NCBI GenBank assembly: GCA_911728455.2
Contig: OU452233.1
Span: forward strand, 7,298,505-7,362,504
Origin: Marthasterias glacialis
Lineage: Eukaryota; Echinodermata; Asteroidea; Forcipulatida; Asteriidae
Length of the DNA: 64,000 nt
Reading direction: 5' to 3'
Shown: positions 36,358 through 49,099 of the stretch, in pieces
Layout of the letters: each line of letters starts with the position of its first letter
How positions within the stretch are numbered: the stretch's first letter is position 1
Position numbers and translations under genes: made by a program
Notes under the pieces: model-generated
Database searches by the model: none
The model's input: the letters and a program-made list of their open reading frames with translations, nothing else
What the model was told of the DNA's origin: nothing

Positions 36358-37910
36358 GGAGCTCCCTGTGAGCACTCGCACTTTTGGTCAAAAATTTGGG
36401 GGGCGATTTTTTGATAGAAATCGATAGAGTGGACATCACTGAAGAGGGTTTGTGTGTGGGGAAGGGGTCGATTCGCAATATTTGGGCAAGTGGCAAAATT
36501 TAGGTCAACTCTGACGTTATCAAGATGGCCGAAAAAGCTCGCTAGCTCCCGAAATAACGCAAGCTGGGACCTCTAGTTTGTTGGACACGCCTCGGAAGAG
36601 CTGCCCGCATCGACTGATTCCATGAAAACCACTTTTGAAGTTGGGTCAAAAATTAAAATTTCTCACAGGGAGCTCCCTGTGAGCACTCGCACTTTTGGTC
36701 AAAAATTTGGGGGGCGATTTTTTGATAGAAATTGATAGAGTGGACATCACTGAAGAGGGTTTGTGTGTGGGGAAGGGGCCGATTCGCAATATTTGGGCAA
36801 ATGGCAAAATTTAGGTCAACTCTGACGTCATCAAGATGGCCGAAAAAGCTCGCTAGCTCCCGAAATAACGCAAGTAGGGACCTCTAGTTTGTTGGACACG
36901 CCTCGGAAGAGCTGCCCGCATCGACTGATTCCATGAAAACCACTTTTGAAGTTGGGTCAAAAATTAAAATTTCTCACAGGGAGCTCCCTGTGAGCACTCG
37001 CACTTTTGGTCAAAAATTTGGGGGCGATTTTTTGATAGAAATTGATAGAGTGGACATCACTGAAGAGGGTTTGTGTGTGGGGAAGGGGCCGATTCGCAAT
37101 ATTTGGGCAAATGGCAAAATTTAGGTCAACTCTGACGTCATCAAGATGGCCGAAAAAGCTCGCTAGCTCCCGAAATAACGCAAGCTGGGACCTCTAGTTT
37201 GTTGGACACGCCTCGGAAGAGCTGCCCGCATCGACTGATTCCATGAAAACCACTTTTGAAGTTGGGTCAAAAATTAAAATTTCTCACAGGGAGCTCCCTG
37301 TGAGCACTCGCACTTTTGGTCAAAAATTTGGGGGGCGATTTTTTGATAGAAATTGATAGAGTGGACATCACTGAAGAGGGTTTGTGTGTGGGGAAGGGGC
37401 CGATTCGCAATATTTGGGCAAGTGGCAAAATTTAGGTCAACTCTGACGTCATCAAGATGGCCGAAAAAGCTCGCTAGCTCCCGAAATAACGCAAGCTGGG
37501 ACCTCTAGTTTGTTGGACACGCCTCGGAAGAGCTGCCCGCATCGACTGATTCCATGAAAACCACTTTTGAAGTTGGGTCAAAAATTAAAATTTCTCACAG
37601 GGAGCTCCCTGTGAGCACTCGCACTTTTGGTCAAAAATTTGGGGGCGATTTTTTGATAGAAATTGATAGAGTGGACATCACTGAAGAGGGTTTGTGTGTG
37701 GGGAAGGGGCCGATTCGCAATATTTGGGCAAATGGCAAAATTTAGGTCAACTCTGACGTCATCAAGATGGCCGAAAAAGCTCGCTAGCTCCCGAAATAAC
37801 GCAAGCTGGGACCTCTAGTTTGTTGGACACGCCTCGGAAGAGCTGCCCGCATCGACTGATTCCATGAAAACCACTTTTGAAGTTGGGTCAAAAATTAAAA
37901 TTTCTCACAG
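36358..37910 (+). repeat. Marked 5-unit block, first copy
   Basis: Unit one carries three linked changes: AAATCGATAG (C at 36422), GGGGTCGATT (T at 36468) and TGACGTTA (T at 36518). Unit two carries CAAGTAGGGAC near 36875. Then come G5-CGAT, G6/AAGT and G5-CGAT units. The same five-unit order and markers recur at 42263-43815, 5,905 bp on. The three-unit core alone recurs at 39468 and 41331. Confidence 0.85.
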
Positions 37911-39157
37911 GGAGCTCCCTCTGAGCACTCGCACTTTTGGTCAAAAATTTGGGGGGCGATTTTTTGATAGAAATTGATAGAGTGGACATCACTGAAGAGG
38001 GTTTGTGTGTGGGGAAGGGGCCGATTCGCAATATTTGGGCAAGTGGCAAAATTTAGGTCAACTCTGACGTCATCAAGATGGCCGAAAAAGCTCGCTAGCT
38101 CCCGAAATAACGCAAGCTGGGACCTCTAGTTTGTTGGACACGCCTCGGAAGAGCTGCCCGCATCGACTGATTCCATGAAAACCACTTTTGAAGTTGGGTC
38201 AAAAATTAAAATTTCTCACAGGGAGCTCCCTGTGAGCACTCGCACTTTTGGTCAAAAATTTGGGGGGGGGCGATTTTTTGATAGAAATTGATAGAGTGGA
38301 CATCACTGAAGAGAGTTTGTGTGTGGGGAAGGGGCCGATTCGCAATATTTGGGCAAGTGGCAAAATTTAGGTCAACTCTGACGTCATCAAGATGGCCGAA
38401 AAAGCTCGCTAGCTCCCGAAATAACGCAAGCTGGGACCTCTAGTTTGTTGGACACGCCTCGGAAGAGCTGCCCGCATCGACTGATTCCATGAAAACCACT
38501 TTTGAAGTTGGGTCAAAAATTAAAATTTCTCACAGGGAGCTCCCTCTGAGCACTCGCACTTTTGGTCAAAAATTTGGGGGGCGATTTTTTGATAGAAATC
38601 GATAGAGTGGACATCACTGAAGAGGGTTTGTGTGTGGGGAAGGGGCCGATTCGCAATATTTGGGCAAGTGGCAAAATTTAGGTCAACTCTGACGTTATCA
38701 AGATGGCCGAAAAAGCTCGCTAGCTCCCGAAATAACGCAAGCTGGGACCTCTAGTTTGTTGGACACGCCTCGGAAGAGCTGCCCGCATCGACTGATTCCA
38801 TGAAAACCACTTTTGAAGTTGGGTCAAAAATTAAAATTTCTCACAGGGAGCTCCCTGTGAGCACTCGCACTTTTGGTCAAAAATTTGGGGGGCGATTTTT
38901 TGATAGAAATTGATAGAGTGGACATCACTGAAGAGGGTTTGTGTGTGGGGAAGGGGCCGATTCGCAATATTTGGGCAAGTGGCAAAATTTAGGTCAACTC
39001 TGACGTCATCAAGATGGCCGAAAAAGCTCGCTAGCTCCCGAAATAACGCAAGCTGGGACCTCTAGTTTGTTGGACACGCCTCGGAAGAGCTGCCCGCATC
39101 GACTGATTCCATGAAAACCACTTTTGAAGTTGGGTCAAAAATTAAAATTTCTCACAG
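37911..39157 (+). repeat. 4-unit block duplicated 8,080 bp downstream, first copy
   Basis: Units: 37911 (CCCTCTGAG), 38222 (G9 with GAAGAGAGTTTG), 38536 (CCCTCTGAG, AAATCGATAG, TGACGTTA) and 38847 (plain G6/AAGT). The G9 unit and its two neighbours recur at 45991-47237 with identical combinations. In the first unit I saw one difference: C at 37921, where the partner has G. Flanking units do not match, so the duplicated segment is short and non-adjacent. Confidence 0.88.
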
Positions 39158-39467
39158 GGAGCTCCCTGTGAGCACTCGCACTTTTGGTCAAAAATTTGGG
39201 GGTGATTTTTTGATAGAAATTGATAGAGTGGACATCACTGAAGAGGGTTTGTGTGTGGGGAAGGGGCCGATTCGCAATATTTGGGCAAATGGCAAAATTT
39301 AGGTCAACTCTGACGTCATCAAGATGGCCGAAAAAGCTCGCTAGCTCCCGAAATAACGCAAGCTGGGACCTCTAGTTTGTTGGACACGCCTCGGAAGAGC
39401 TGCCCGCATCGACTGATTCCATGAAAACCACTTTTGAAGTTGGGTCAAAAATTAAAATTTCTCACAG

Positions 39468-42400
39468 GGAGCTCCCTGTGAGCACTCGCACTTTTGGTCA
39501 AAAATTTGGGGGGCGATTTTTTGATAGAAATCGATAGAGTGGACATCACTGAAGAGGGTTTGTGTGTGGGGAAGGGGTCGATTCGCAATATTTGGGCAAG
39601 TGGCAAAATTTAGGTCAACTCTGACGTTATCAAGATGGCCGAAAAAGCTCGCTAGCTCCCGAAATAACGCAAGCTGGGACCTCTAGTTTGTTGGACACGC
39701 CTCGGAAGAGCTGCCCGCATCGACTGATTCCATGAAAACCACTTTTGAAGTTGGGTCAAAAATTAAAATTTCTCACAGGGAGCTCCCTGTGAGCACTCGC
39801 ACTTTTGGTCAAAAATTTGGGGGGCGATTTTTTGATAGAAATTGATAGAGTGGACATCACTGAAGAGGGTTTGTGTGTGGGGAAGGGGCCGATTCGCAAT
39901 ATTTGGGCAAATGGCAAAATTTAGGTCAACTCTGACGTCATCAAGATGGCCGAAAAAGCTCGCTAGCTCCCGAAATAACGCAAGTAGGGACCTCTAGTTT
40001 GTTGGACACGCCTCGGAAGAGCTGCCCGCATCGACTGATTCCATGAAAACCACTTTTGAAGTTGGGTCAAAAATTAAAATTTCTCACAGGGAGCTCCCTG
40101 TGAGCACTCGCACTTTTGGTCAAAAATTTGGGGGCGATTTTTTGATAGAAATTGATAGAGTGGACATCACTGAAGAGGGTTTGTGTGTGGGGAAGGGGCC
40201 GATTCGCAATATTTGGGCAAATGGCAAAATTTAGGTCAACTCTGACGTCATCAAGATGGCCGAAAAAGCTCGCTAGCTCCCGAAATAACGCAAGCTGGGA
40301 CCTCTAGTTTGTTGGACACGCCTCGGAAGAGCTGCCCGCATCGACTGATTCCATGAAAACCACTTTTGAAGTTGGGTCAAAAATTAAAATTTCTCACAGG
40401 GAGCTCCCTGTGAGCACTCGCACTTTTGGTCAAAAATTTGGGGGTGATTTTTTGATAGAAATTGATAGAGTGGACATCACTGAAGAGGGTTTGTGTGTGG
40501 GGAAGGGGCCGATTCGCAATATTTGGGCAAATGGCAAAATTTAGGTCAACTCTGACGTCATCAAGATGGCCGAAAAAGCTCGCTAGCTCCCGAAATAACG
40601 CAAGCTGGGACCTCTAGTTTGTTGGACACGCCTCGGAAGAGCTGCCCGCATCGACTGATTCCATGAAAACCACTTTTGAAGTTGGGTCAAAAATTAAAAT
40701 TTCTCACAGGGAGCTCCCTGTGAGCACTCGCACTTTTGGTCAAAAATTTGGGGGGCGATTTTTTGATAGAAATTGATAGAGTGGACATCACTGAAGAGGG
40801 TTTGTGTGTGGGGAAGGGGCCGATTCGCAATATTTGGGCAAGTGGCAAAATTTAGGTCAACTCTGACGTCATCAAGATGGCCGAAAAAGCTCGCTAGCTC
40901 CCGAAATAACGCAAGCTGGGACCTCTAGTTTGTTGGACACGCCTCGGAAGAGCTGCCCGCATCGACTGATTCCATGAAAACCACTTTTGAAGTTGGGTCA
41001 AAAATTAAAATTTCTCACAGGGAGCTCCCTGTGAGCACTCGCACTTTTGGTCAAAAATTTGGGGGTGATTTTTTGATAGAAATTGATAGAGTGGACATCA
41101 CTGAAGAGGGTTTGTGTGTGGGGAAGGGGCCGATTCGCAATATTTGGGCAAATGGCAAAATTTAGGTCAACTCTGACGTCATCAAGATGGCCGAAAAAGC
41201 TCGCTAGCTCCCGAAATAACGCAAGCTGGGACCTCTAGTTTGTTGGACACGCCTCGGAAGAGCTGCCCGCATCGACTGATTCCATGAAAACCACTTTTGA
41301 AGTTGGGTCAAAAATTAAAATTTCTCACAGGGAGCTCCCTGTGAGCACTCGCACTTTTGGTCAAAAATTTGGGGGGCGATTTTTTGATAGAAATCGATAG
41401 AGTGGACATCACTGAAGAGGGTTTGTGTGTGGGGAAGGGGTCGATTCGCAATATTTGGGCAAGTGGCAAAATTTAGGTCAACTCTGACGTTATCAAGATG
41501 GCCGAAAAAGCTCGCTAGCTCCCGAAATAACGCAAGCTGGGACCTCTAGTTTGTTGGACACGCCTCGGAAGAGCTGCCCGCATCGACTGATTCCATGAAA
41601 ACCACTTTTGAAGTTGGGTCAAAAATTAAAATTTCTCACAGGGAGCTCCCTGTGAGCACTCGCACTTTTGGTCAAAAATTTGGGGGGCGATTTTTTGATA
41701 GAAATTGATAGAGTGGACATCACTGAAGAGGGTTTGTGTGTGGGGAAGGGGCCGATTCGCAATATTTGGGCAAATGGCAAAATTTAGGTCAACTCTGACG
41801 TCATCAAGATGGCCGAAAAAGCTCGCTAGCTCCCGAAATAACGCAAGTAGGGACCTCTAGTTTGTTGGACACGCCTCGGAAGAGCTGCCCGCATCGACTG
41901 ATTCCATGAAAACCACTTTTGAAGTTGGGTCAAAAATTAAAATTTCTCACAGGGAGCTCCCTGTGAGCACTCGCACTTTTGGTCAAAAATTTGGGGGCGA
42001 TTTTTTGATAGAAATTGATAGAGTGGACATCACTGAAGAGGGTTTGTGTGTGGGGAAGGGGCCGATTCGCAATATTTGGGCAAATGGCAAAATTTAGGTC
42101 AACTCTGACGTCATCAAGATGGCCGAAAAAGCTCGCTAGCTCCCGAAATAACGCAAGCTGGGACCTCTAGTTTGTTGGACACGCCTCGGAAGAGCTGCCC
42201 GCATCGACTGATTCCATGAAAACCACTTTTGAAGTTGGGTCAAAAATTAAAATTTCTCACAGGGAGCTCCCTGTGAGCACTCGCACTTTTGGTCAAAAAT
42301 TTGGGGGGCGATTTTTTGATAGAAATCGATAGAGTGGACATCACTGAAGAGGGTTTGTGTGTGGGGAAGGGGTCGATTCGCAATATTTGGGCAAGTGGCA

Positions 42401-43815
42401 AAATTTAGGTCAACTCTGACGTTATCAAGATGGCCGAAAAAGCTCGCTAGCTCCCGAAATAACGCAAGCTGGGACCTCTAGTTTGTTGGACACGCCTCGG
42501 AAGAGCTGCCCGCATCGACTGATTCCATGAAAACCACTTTTGAAGTTGGGTCAAAAATTAAAATTTCTCACAGGGAGCTCCCTGTGAGCACTCGCACTTT
42601 TGGTCAAAAATTTGGGGGGCGATTTTTTGATAGAAATTGATAGAGTGGACATCACTGAAGAGGGTTTGTGTGTGGGGAAGGGGCCGATTCGCAATATTTG
42701 GGCAAATGGCAAAATTTAGGTCAACTCTGACGTCATCAAGATGGCCGAAAAAGCTCGCTAGCTCCCGAAATAACGCAAGTAGGGACCTCTAGTTTGTTGG
42801 ACACGCCTCGGAAGAGCTGCCCGCATCGACTGATTCCATGAAAACCACTTTTGAAGTTGGGTCAAAAATTAAAATTTCTCACAGGGAGCTCCCTGTGAGC
42901 ACTCGCACTTTTGGTCAAAAATTTGGGGGCGATTTTTTGATAGAAATTGATAGAGTGGACATCACTGAAGAGGGTTTGTGTGTGGGGAAGGGGCCGATTC
43001 GCAATATTTGGGCAAATGGCAAAATTTAGGTCAACTCTGACGTCATCAAGATGGCCGAAAAAGCTCGCTAGCTCCCGAAATAACGCAAGCTGGGACCTCT
43101 AGTTTGTTGGACACGCCTCGGAAGAGCTGCCCGCATCGACTGATTCCATGAAAACCACTTTTGAAGTTGGGTCAAAAATTAAAATTTCTCACAGGGAGCT
43201 CCCTGTGAGCACTCGCACTTTTGGTCAAAAATTTGGGGGGCGATTTTTTGATAGAAATTGATAGAGTGGACATCACTGAAGAGGGTTTGTGTGTGGGGAA
43301 GGGGCCGATTCGCAATATTTGGGCAAGTGGCAAAATTTAGGTCAACTCTGACGTCATCAAGATGGCCGAAAAAGCTCGCTAGCTCCCGAAATAACGCAAG
43401 CTGGGACCTCTAGTTTGTTGGACACGCCTCGGAAGAGCTGCCCGCATCGACTGATTCCATGAAAACCACTTTTGAAGTTGGGTCAAAAATTAAAATTTCT
43501 CACAGGGAGCTCCCTGTGAGCACTCGCACTTTTGGTCAAAAATTTGGGGGCGATTTTTTGATAGAAATTGATAGAGTGGACATCACTGAAGAGGGTTTGT
43601 GTGTGGGGAAGGGGCCGATTCGCAATATTTGGGCAAATGGCAAAATTTAGGTCAACTCTGACGTCATCAAGATGGCCGAAAAAGCTCGCTAGCTCCCGAA
43701 ATAACGCAAGCTGGGACCTCTAGTTTGTTGGACACGCCTCGGAAGAGCTGCCCGCATCGACTGATTCCATGAAAACCACTTTTGAAGTTGGGTCAAAAAT
43801 TAAAATTTCTCACAG
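39468..43815 (+). repeat. Three further copies of the marked cassette
   Basis: The three-unit core (TCGATAG/GTCGATT/GTTATC unit, CAAGTAGGG unit, G5-CGAT unit) occurs at 39468-40399, 41331-42262 and 42263-43194. The last two are directly adjacent, a 932-bp tandem pair. Units between 40400 and 41330 are G5-TGAT, G6/AAGT and G5-TGAT. The last core is followed by the same G6/AAGT and G5-CGAT units as at 37290-37910. Confidence 0.85.
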
Positions 43816-45990
43816 GGAGCTCCCTGTGAGCACTCGCACTTTTGGTCAAAAATTTGGGGGTGATTTTTTGATAGAAATTGATAGAGTGGACATCACTGAA
43901 GAGGGTTTGTGTGTGGGGAAGGGGCCGATTCGCAATATTTGGGCAAATGGCAAAATTTAGGTCAACTCTGACGTCATCAAGATGGCCGAAAAAGCTCGCT
44001 AGCTCCCGAAATAACGCAAGCTGGGACCTCTAGTTTGTTGGACACGCCTCGGAAGAGCTGGCCGCATCGATTGATTCCATGAAAACCACTTTTGAAGTTG
44101 GGTCAAAAATTAAAATTTCTCACAGGGAGCTCCCTGTGAGCACTCGCACTTTTGGTCAAAAATTTGGGGGGCGATTTTTTGATAGAAATTGATAGAGTGG
44201 ACATCACTGAAGAGGGTTTGTGTGTGGGGAAGGGGCCGATTCGCAATATTTGGGCAAATGGCAAAATTTAGGTCAACTCTGACGTCATCAAGATGGCCGA
44301 AAAAGCTCGCTAGCTCCCGAAATAACGCAAGCTGGGACCTCTAGTTTGTTGGACACGCCTCGGAAGAGCTGCCCGCATCGACTGATTCCATGAAAACCAC
44401 TTTTGAAGTTGGGTCAAAAATTAAAATTTCTCACAGGGAGCTCCCTGTGAGCACTCGCACTTTTGGTCAAAAATTTGGGGGTGATTTTTTGATAGAAATT
44501 GATAGAGTGGACATCACTGAAGAGGGTTTGTGTGTGGGGAAGGGGCCGATTCGCAATATTTGGGCAAATGGCAAAATTTAGGTCAACTCTGACGTCATCA
44601 AGATGGCCGAAAAAGCTCGCTAGCTCCCGAAATAACGCAAGCTGGGACCTCTAGTTTGTTGGACACGCCTCGGAAGAGCTGCCCGCATCGACTGATTCCA
44701 TGAAAACCACTTTTGAAGTTGGGTCAAAAATTAAAATTTCTCACAGGGAGCTCCCTGTCAGCACTCGCACTTTTGGTCAAAAATTTGGGGGGCGATTTTT
44801 TGATAGAAATTGATAGAGTGGACATCACTGAAGAGGGTTTGTGTGTGGGGAAGGGGCCGATTCGCAATATTTGGGCAAATGGCAAAATTTAGGTCAACTC
44901 TGACGTCATCAAGATGGCCGAAAAAGCTCGCTAGCTCCCGAAATAACGCAAGCTGGGACCTCTAGTTTGTTGGACACGCCTCGGAAGAGCTGCCCGCATC
45001 GACTGATTCCATGAAAACCACTTTTGAAGTTGGGTCAAAAATTAAAATTTCTCACAGGGAGCTCCCTGTGAGCACTCGCACTTTTGGTCAAAAATTTGGG
45101 GGGCGATTTTTTGATAGAAATTGATAGAGTGGACATCACTGAAGAGGGTTTGTGTGTGGGGAAGGGGCCGATTCGCAATATTTGGGCAAATGGCAAAATT
45201 TAGGTCAACTCTGACGTCATCAAGATGGCCGAAAAAGCTCGCTAGCTCCCGAAATAACGCAAGCTGGGACCTCTAGTTTGTTGGACACGCCTCGGAAGAG
45301 CTGCCCGCATCGACTGATTCCATGAAAACCACTTTTGAAGTTGGGTCAAAAATTAAAATTTCTCACAGGGAGCTCCCTGTGAGCACTCGCACTTTTGGTC
45401 AAAAATTTGGGGGGCGATTTTTTGATAGAAATTGATAGAGTGGACATCACTGAAGAGGGTTTGTGTGTGGGGAAGGGGCCGATTCGCAATATTTGGGCAA
45501 ATGGCAAAATTTAGGTCAACTCTGACGTCATCAAGATGGCCGAAAAAGCTCGCTAGCTCCCGAAATAACGCAAGCTGGGACCTCTAGTTTGTTGGACACG
45601 CCTCGGAAGAGCTGCCCGCATCGACTGATTCCATGAAAACCACTTTTGAAGTTGGGTCAAAAATTAAAATTTCTCACAGGGAGCTCCCTGTGAGCACTCG
45701 CACTTTTGGTCAAAAATTTGGGGGGCGATTTTTTGATAGAAATTGATAGAGTGGACATCACTGAAGAGGGTTTGTGTGTGGGGAAGGGGCCGATTCGCAA
45801 TATTTGGGCAAATGGCAAAATTTAGGTCAACTCTGACGTCATCAAGATGGCCGAAAAAGCTCGCTAGCTCCCGAAATAACGCAAGCTGGGACCTCTAGTT
45901 TGTTGGACACGCCTCGGAAGAGCTGCCCGCATCGACTGATTCCATGAAAACCACTTTTGAAGTTGGGTCAAAAATTAAAATTTCTCACAG
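43816..45990 (+). repeat. Transition block: last TGAT units, then plain G6 units
   Basis: The last GGGGGTGAT units of the window have frames starting at 43769 and 44390. A GAGCTGGCCGC with TTGATTCC lies near 44060. From 44747 four G6/AAAT units follow in a row with almost no variation, apart from CCCTGTCAGC (C at 44759), which breaks the palindrome in that unit. Confidence 0.8.
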
Positions 45991-47237
45991 GGAGCTCCCT
46001 GTGAGCACTCGCACTTTTGGTCAAAAATTTGGGGGGCGATTTTTTGATAGAAATTGATAGAGTGGACATCACTGAAGAGGGTTTGTGTGTGGGGAAGGGG
46101 CCGATTCGCAATATTTGGGCAAGTGGCAAAATTTAGGTCAACTCTGACGTCATCAAGATGGCCGAAAAAGCTCGCTAGCTCCCGAAATAACGCAAGCTGG
46201 GACCTCTAGTTTGTTGGACACGCCTCGGAAGAGCTGCCCGCATCGACTGATTCCATGAAAACCACTTTTGAAGTTGGGTCAAAAATTAAAATTTCTCACA
46301 GGGAGCTCCCTGTGAGCACTCGCACTTTTGGTCAAAAATTTGGGGGGGGGCGATTTTTTGATAGAAATTGATAGAGTGGACATCACTGAAGAGAGTTTGT
46401 GTGTGGGGAAGGGGCCGATTCGCAATATTTGGGCAAGTGGCAAAATTTAGGTCAACTCTGACGTCATCAAGATGGCCGAAAAAGCTCGCTAGCTCCCGAA
46501 ATAACGCAAGCTGGGACCTCTAGTTTGTTGGACACGCCTCGGAAGAGCTGCCCGCATCGACTGATTCCATGAAAACCACTTTTGAAGTTGGGTCAAAAAT
46601 TAAAATTTCTCACAGGGAGCTCCCTCTGAGCACTCGCACTTTTGGTCAAAAATTTGGGGGGCGATTTTTTGATAGAAATCGATAGAGTGGACATCACTGA
46701 AGAGGGTTTGTGTGTGGGGAAGGGGCCGATTCGCAATATTTGGGCAAGTGGCAAAATTTAGGTCAACTCTGACGTTATCAAGATGGCCGAAAAAGCTCGC
46801 TAGCTCCCGAAATAACGCAAGCTGGGACCTCTAGTTTGTTGGACACGCCTCGGAAGAGCTGCCCGCATCGACTGATTCCATGAAAACCACTTTTGAAGTT
46901 GGGTCAAAAATTAAAATTTCTCACAGGGAGCTCCCTGTGAGCACTCGCACTTTTGGTCAAAAATTTGGGGGGCGATTTTTTGATAGAAATTGATAGAGTG
47001 GACATCACTGAAGAGGGTTTGTGTGTGGGGAAGGGGCCGATTCGCAATATTTGGGCAAGTGGCAAAATTTAGGTCAACTCTGACGTCATCAAGATGGCCG
47101 AAAAAGCTCGCTAGCTCCCGAAATAACGCAAGCTGGGACCTCTAGTTTGTTGGACACGCCTCGGAAGAGCTGCCCGCATCGACTGATTCCATGAAAACCA
47201 CTTTTGAAGTTGGGTCAAAAATTAAAATTTCTCACAG
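45991..47237 (+). repeat. 4-unit block, second copy (8,080 bp offset)
   Basis: This is the partner of 37911-39157. The G9 unit (46302, 314 bp, with GAAGAGAGTTTG) is followed by the CCCTCTGAG/AAATCGATAG/TGACGTTA unit (C at 46626 and 46680, T at 46776) and a G6/AAGT unit. An offset of 8,080 bp corresponds to 26 monomers. Confidence 0.88.
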
Positions 47238-49099
47238 GGAGCTCCCTGTGAGCACTCGCACTTTTGGTCAAAAATTTGGGGGGCGATTTTTTGATAGAAA
47301 TTGATAGAGTGGACATCACTGAAGAGGGTTTGTGTGTGGGGAAGGGGCCGATTCGCAATATTTGGGCAAATGGCAACATTTAGGTCAACTCTGACGTCAT
47401 CAAGATGGCCGAAAAAGCTCGCTAGCTCCCGAAATAACGCAAGCTGGGACCTCTAGTTTGTTGGACACGCCTCGGAAGAGCTGCCCGCATCGACTGATTC
47501 CATGAAAACCACTTTTGAAGTTGGGTCAAAAATTAAAATTTCTCACAGGGAGCTCCCTGTGAGCACTCGCACTTTTGGTCAAAAATTTGGGGGGCGATTT
47601 TTTGATAGAAATTGATAGAGTGGACATCACTGAAAAGGGTTTGTGTGTGGGGAAGGGGCCGATTCGCAATATTTGGGCAAGTGGCAAAATTTAGGTCAAC
47701 TCTGACGTCATCAAGATGGCCGAAAAAGCTCGCTAGCTCCCGAAATAACGCAAGCTGGGACCTCTAGTTTGTTGGACACGCCTCGGAAGAGCTGCCCGCA
47801 TCGACTGATTCCATGAAAACCACTTTTGAAGTTGGGTCAAAAATTAAAATTTCTCACAGGGAGCTCCCTGTGAGCACTCGCACTTTTGGTCAAAGATTTG
47901 GGGGCGATTTTTTGATAGAAATTGATAGAGTGGACATCACTGAAGAGGGTTTGTGTGTGGGGAAGGGGCCGATTCGCAATATTTGGGCAAATGGCAAAAT
48001 TTAGGTCAACTCTGACGTCATCAAGATGGCCGAAAAAGCTCGCTAGCTCCCGAAATAACGCAAGCTGGGACCTCTAGTTTGTTGGACACGCCTCGGAAGA
48101 GCTGCCCGCATCGACTGATTCCATGAAAACCACTTTTGAAGTTGGGTCAAAAATTAAAATTTGTCACAGGGAGCTCCCTGTGAGCACTCGCACTTTTGGT
48201 CAAAAATTTGGGGGCGATTTTTTGATAGAAATTGATAGAGTGGACATCACTGAAGAGGGTTTGTGTGTGGGGAAGGGGCCGATTCGCAATATTTGGGCAA
48301 GTGGCAAAATTTAGGTCAACTCTGACGTCATCAAGATGGCCGAAAAAGCTCGCTAGCTCCCGAAATAACGCAAGCTGGGACCTCTAGTTTGTTGGACACG
48401 CCTCGGAAGAGCTGCCCGCATCGACTGATTCCATGAAAACCACTTTTGAAGTTGGGTCAAAAATTAAAATTTCTCACAGGGAGCTCCCTGTGAGCACTCG
48501 CACTTTTGGTCAAAAATTTGGGGGCGATTTTTTGATAGAAATTGATAGAGTGGACATCACTGAAGAGGGTTTGTGTGTGGGGAAGGGGCCGATTCGCAAT
48601 ATTTGGGCAAATGGCAAAATTTAGGTCAACTCTGACGTCATCAAGATGGCCGAAAAAGCTCGCTAGCTAACGAAATAACGCAAGCTGGGACCTCTAGTTT
48701 GTTGGACACGCCTCGGAAGAGCTGCCCGCATCGACTGATTCCATGAAAACCACTTTTGAAGTTGGGTCAAAAATTAAAATTTGTCACAGGGAGCTCCCTG
48801 TGAGCACTCGCACTTTTGGTCAAAAATTTGGGGGCGATTTTTTGATAGAAAATGATAGAGTGGACATCACTGAAGAGGGTTTGTGTGTGGGGAAGGGGCC
48901 GATTCGCAATATTTGGGCAAGTGGCAAAATTTAGGTCAACTCTGACGTCATCAAGATGGCCGAAAAAGCTCGCTAGCTCCCGAAATAACGCAAGCTGGGA
49001 CCTCTAGTTTGTTGGACACGCCTTGGAAGAGCTGCCCGCATCGACTGATTCCATGAAAACCACTTTTGAAGTTGGGTCAAAAATTAAAATTTCTCACAG
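47238..49099 (+). repeat. Transition units and a 2-monomer HOR, 620 bp
   Basis: After two G6 units with private changes (GCAACATTT near 47376, GAAAAGGG near 47634), dimer copies lie at 47860-48479 and 48480-49099. Each is a G5-CGAT/AAAT unit ending with ATTTGTCAC (G at 48163 and 48783), which breaks the palindrome, followed by a G5-CGAT/AAGT unit. These are the last AAGT units in the window. Private changes are AAAGATTTG near 47895, GCTAGCTAACG near 48669 and AAAATGATAG near 48851. Confidence 0.82.
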
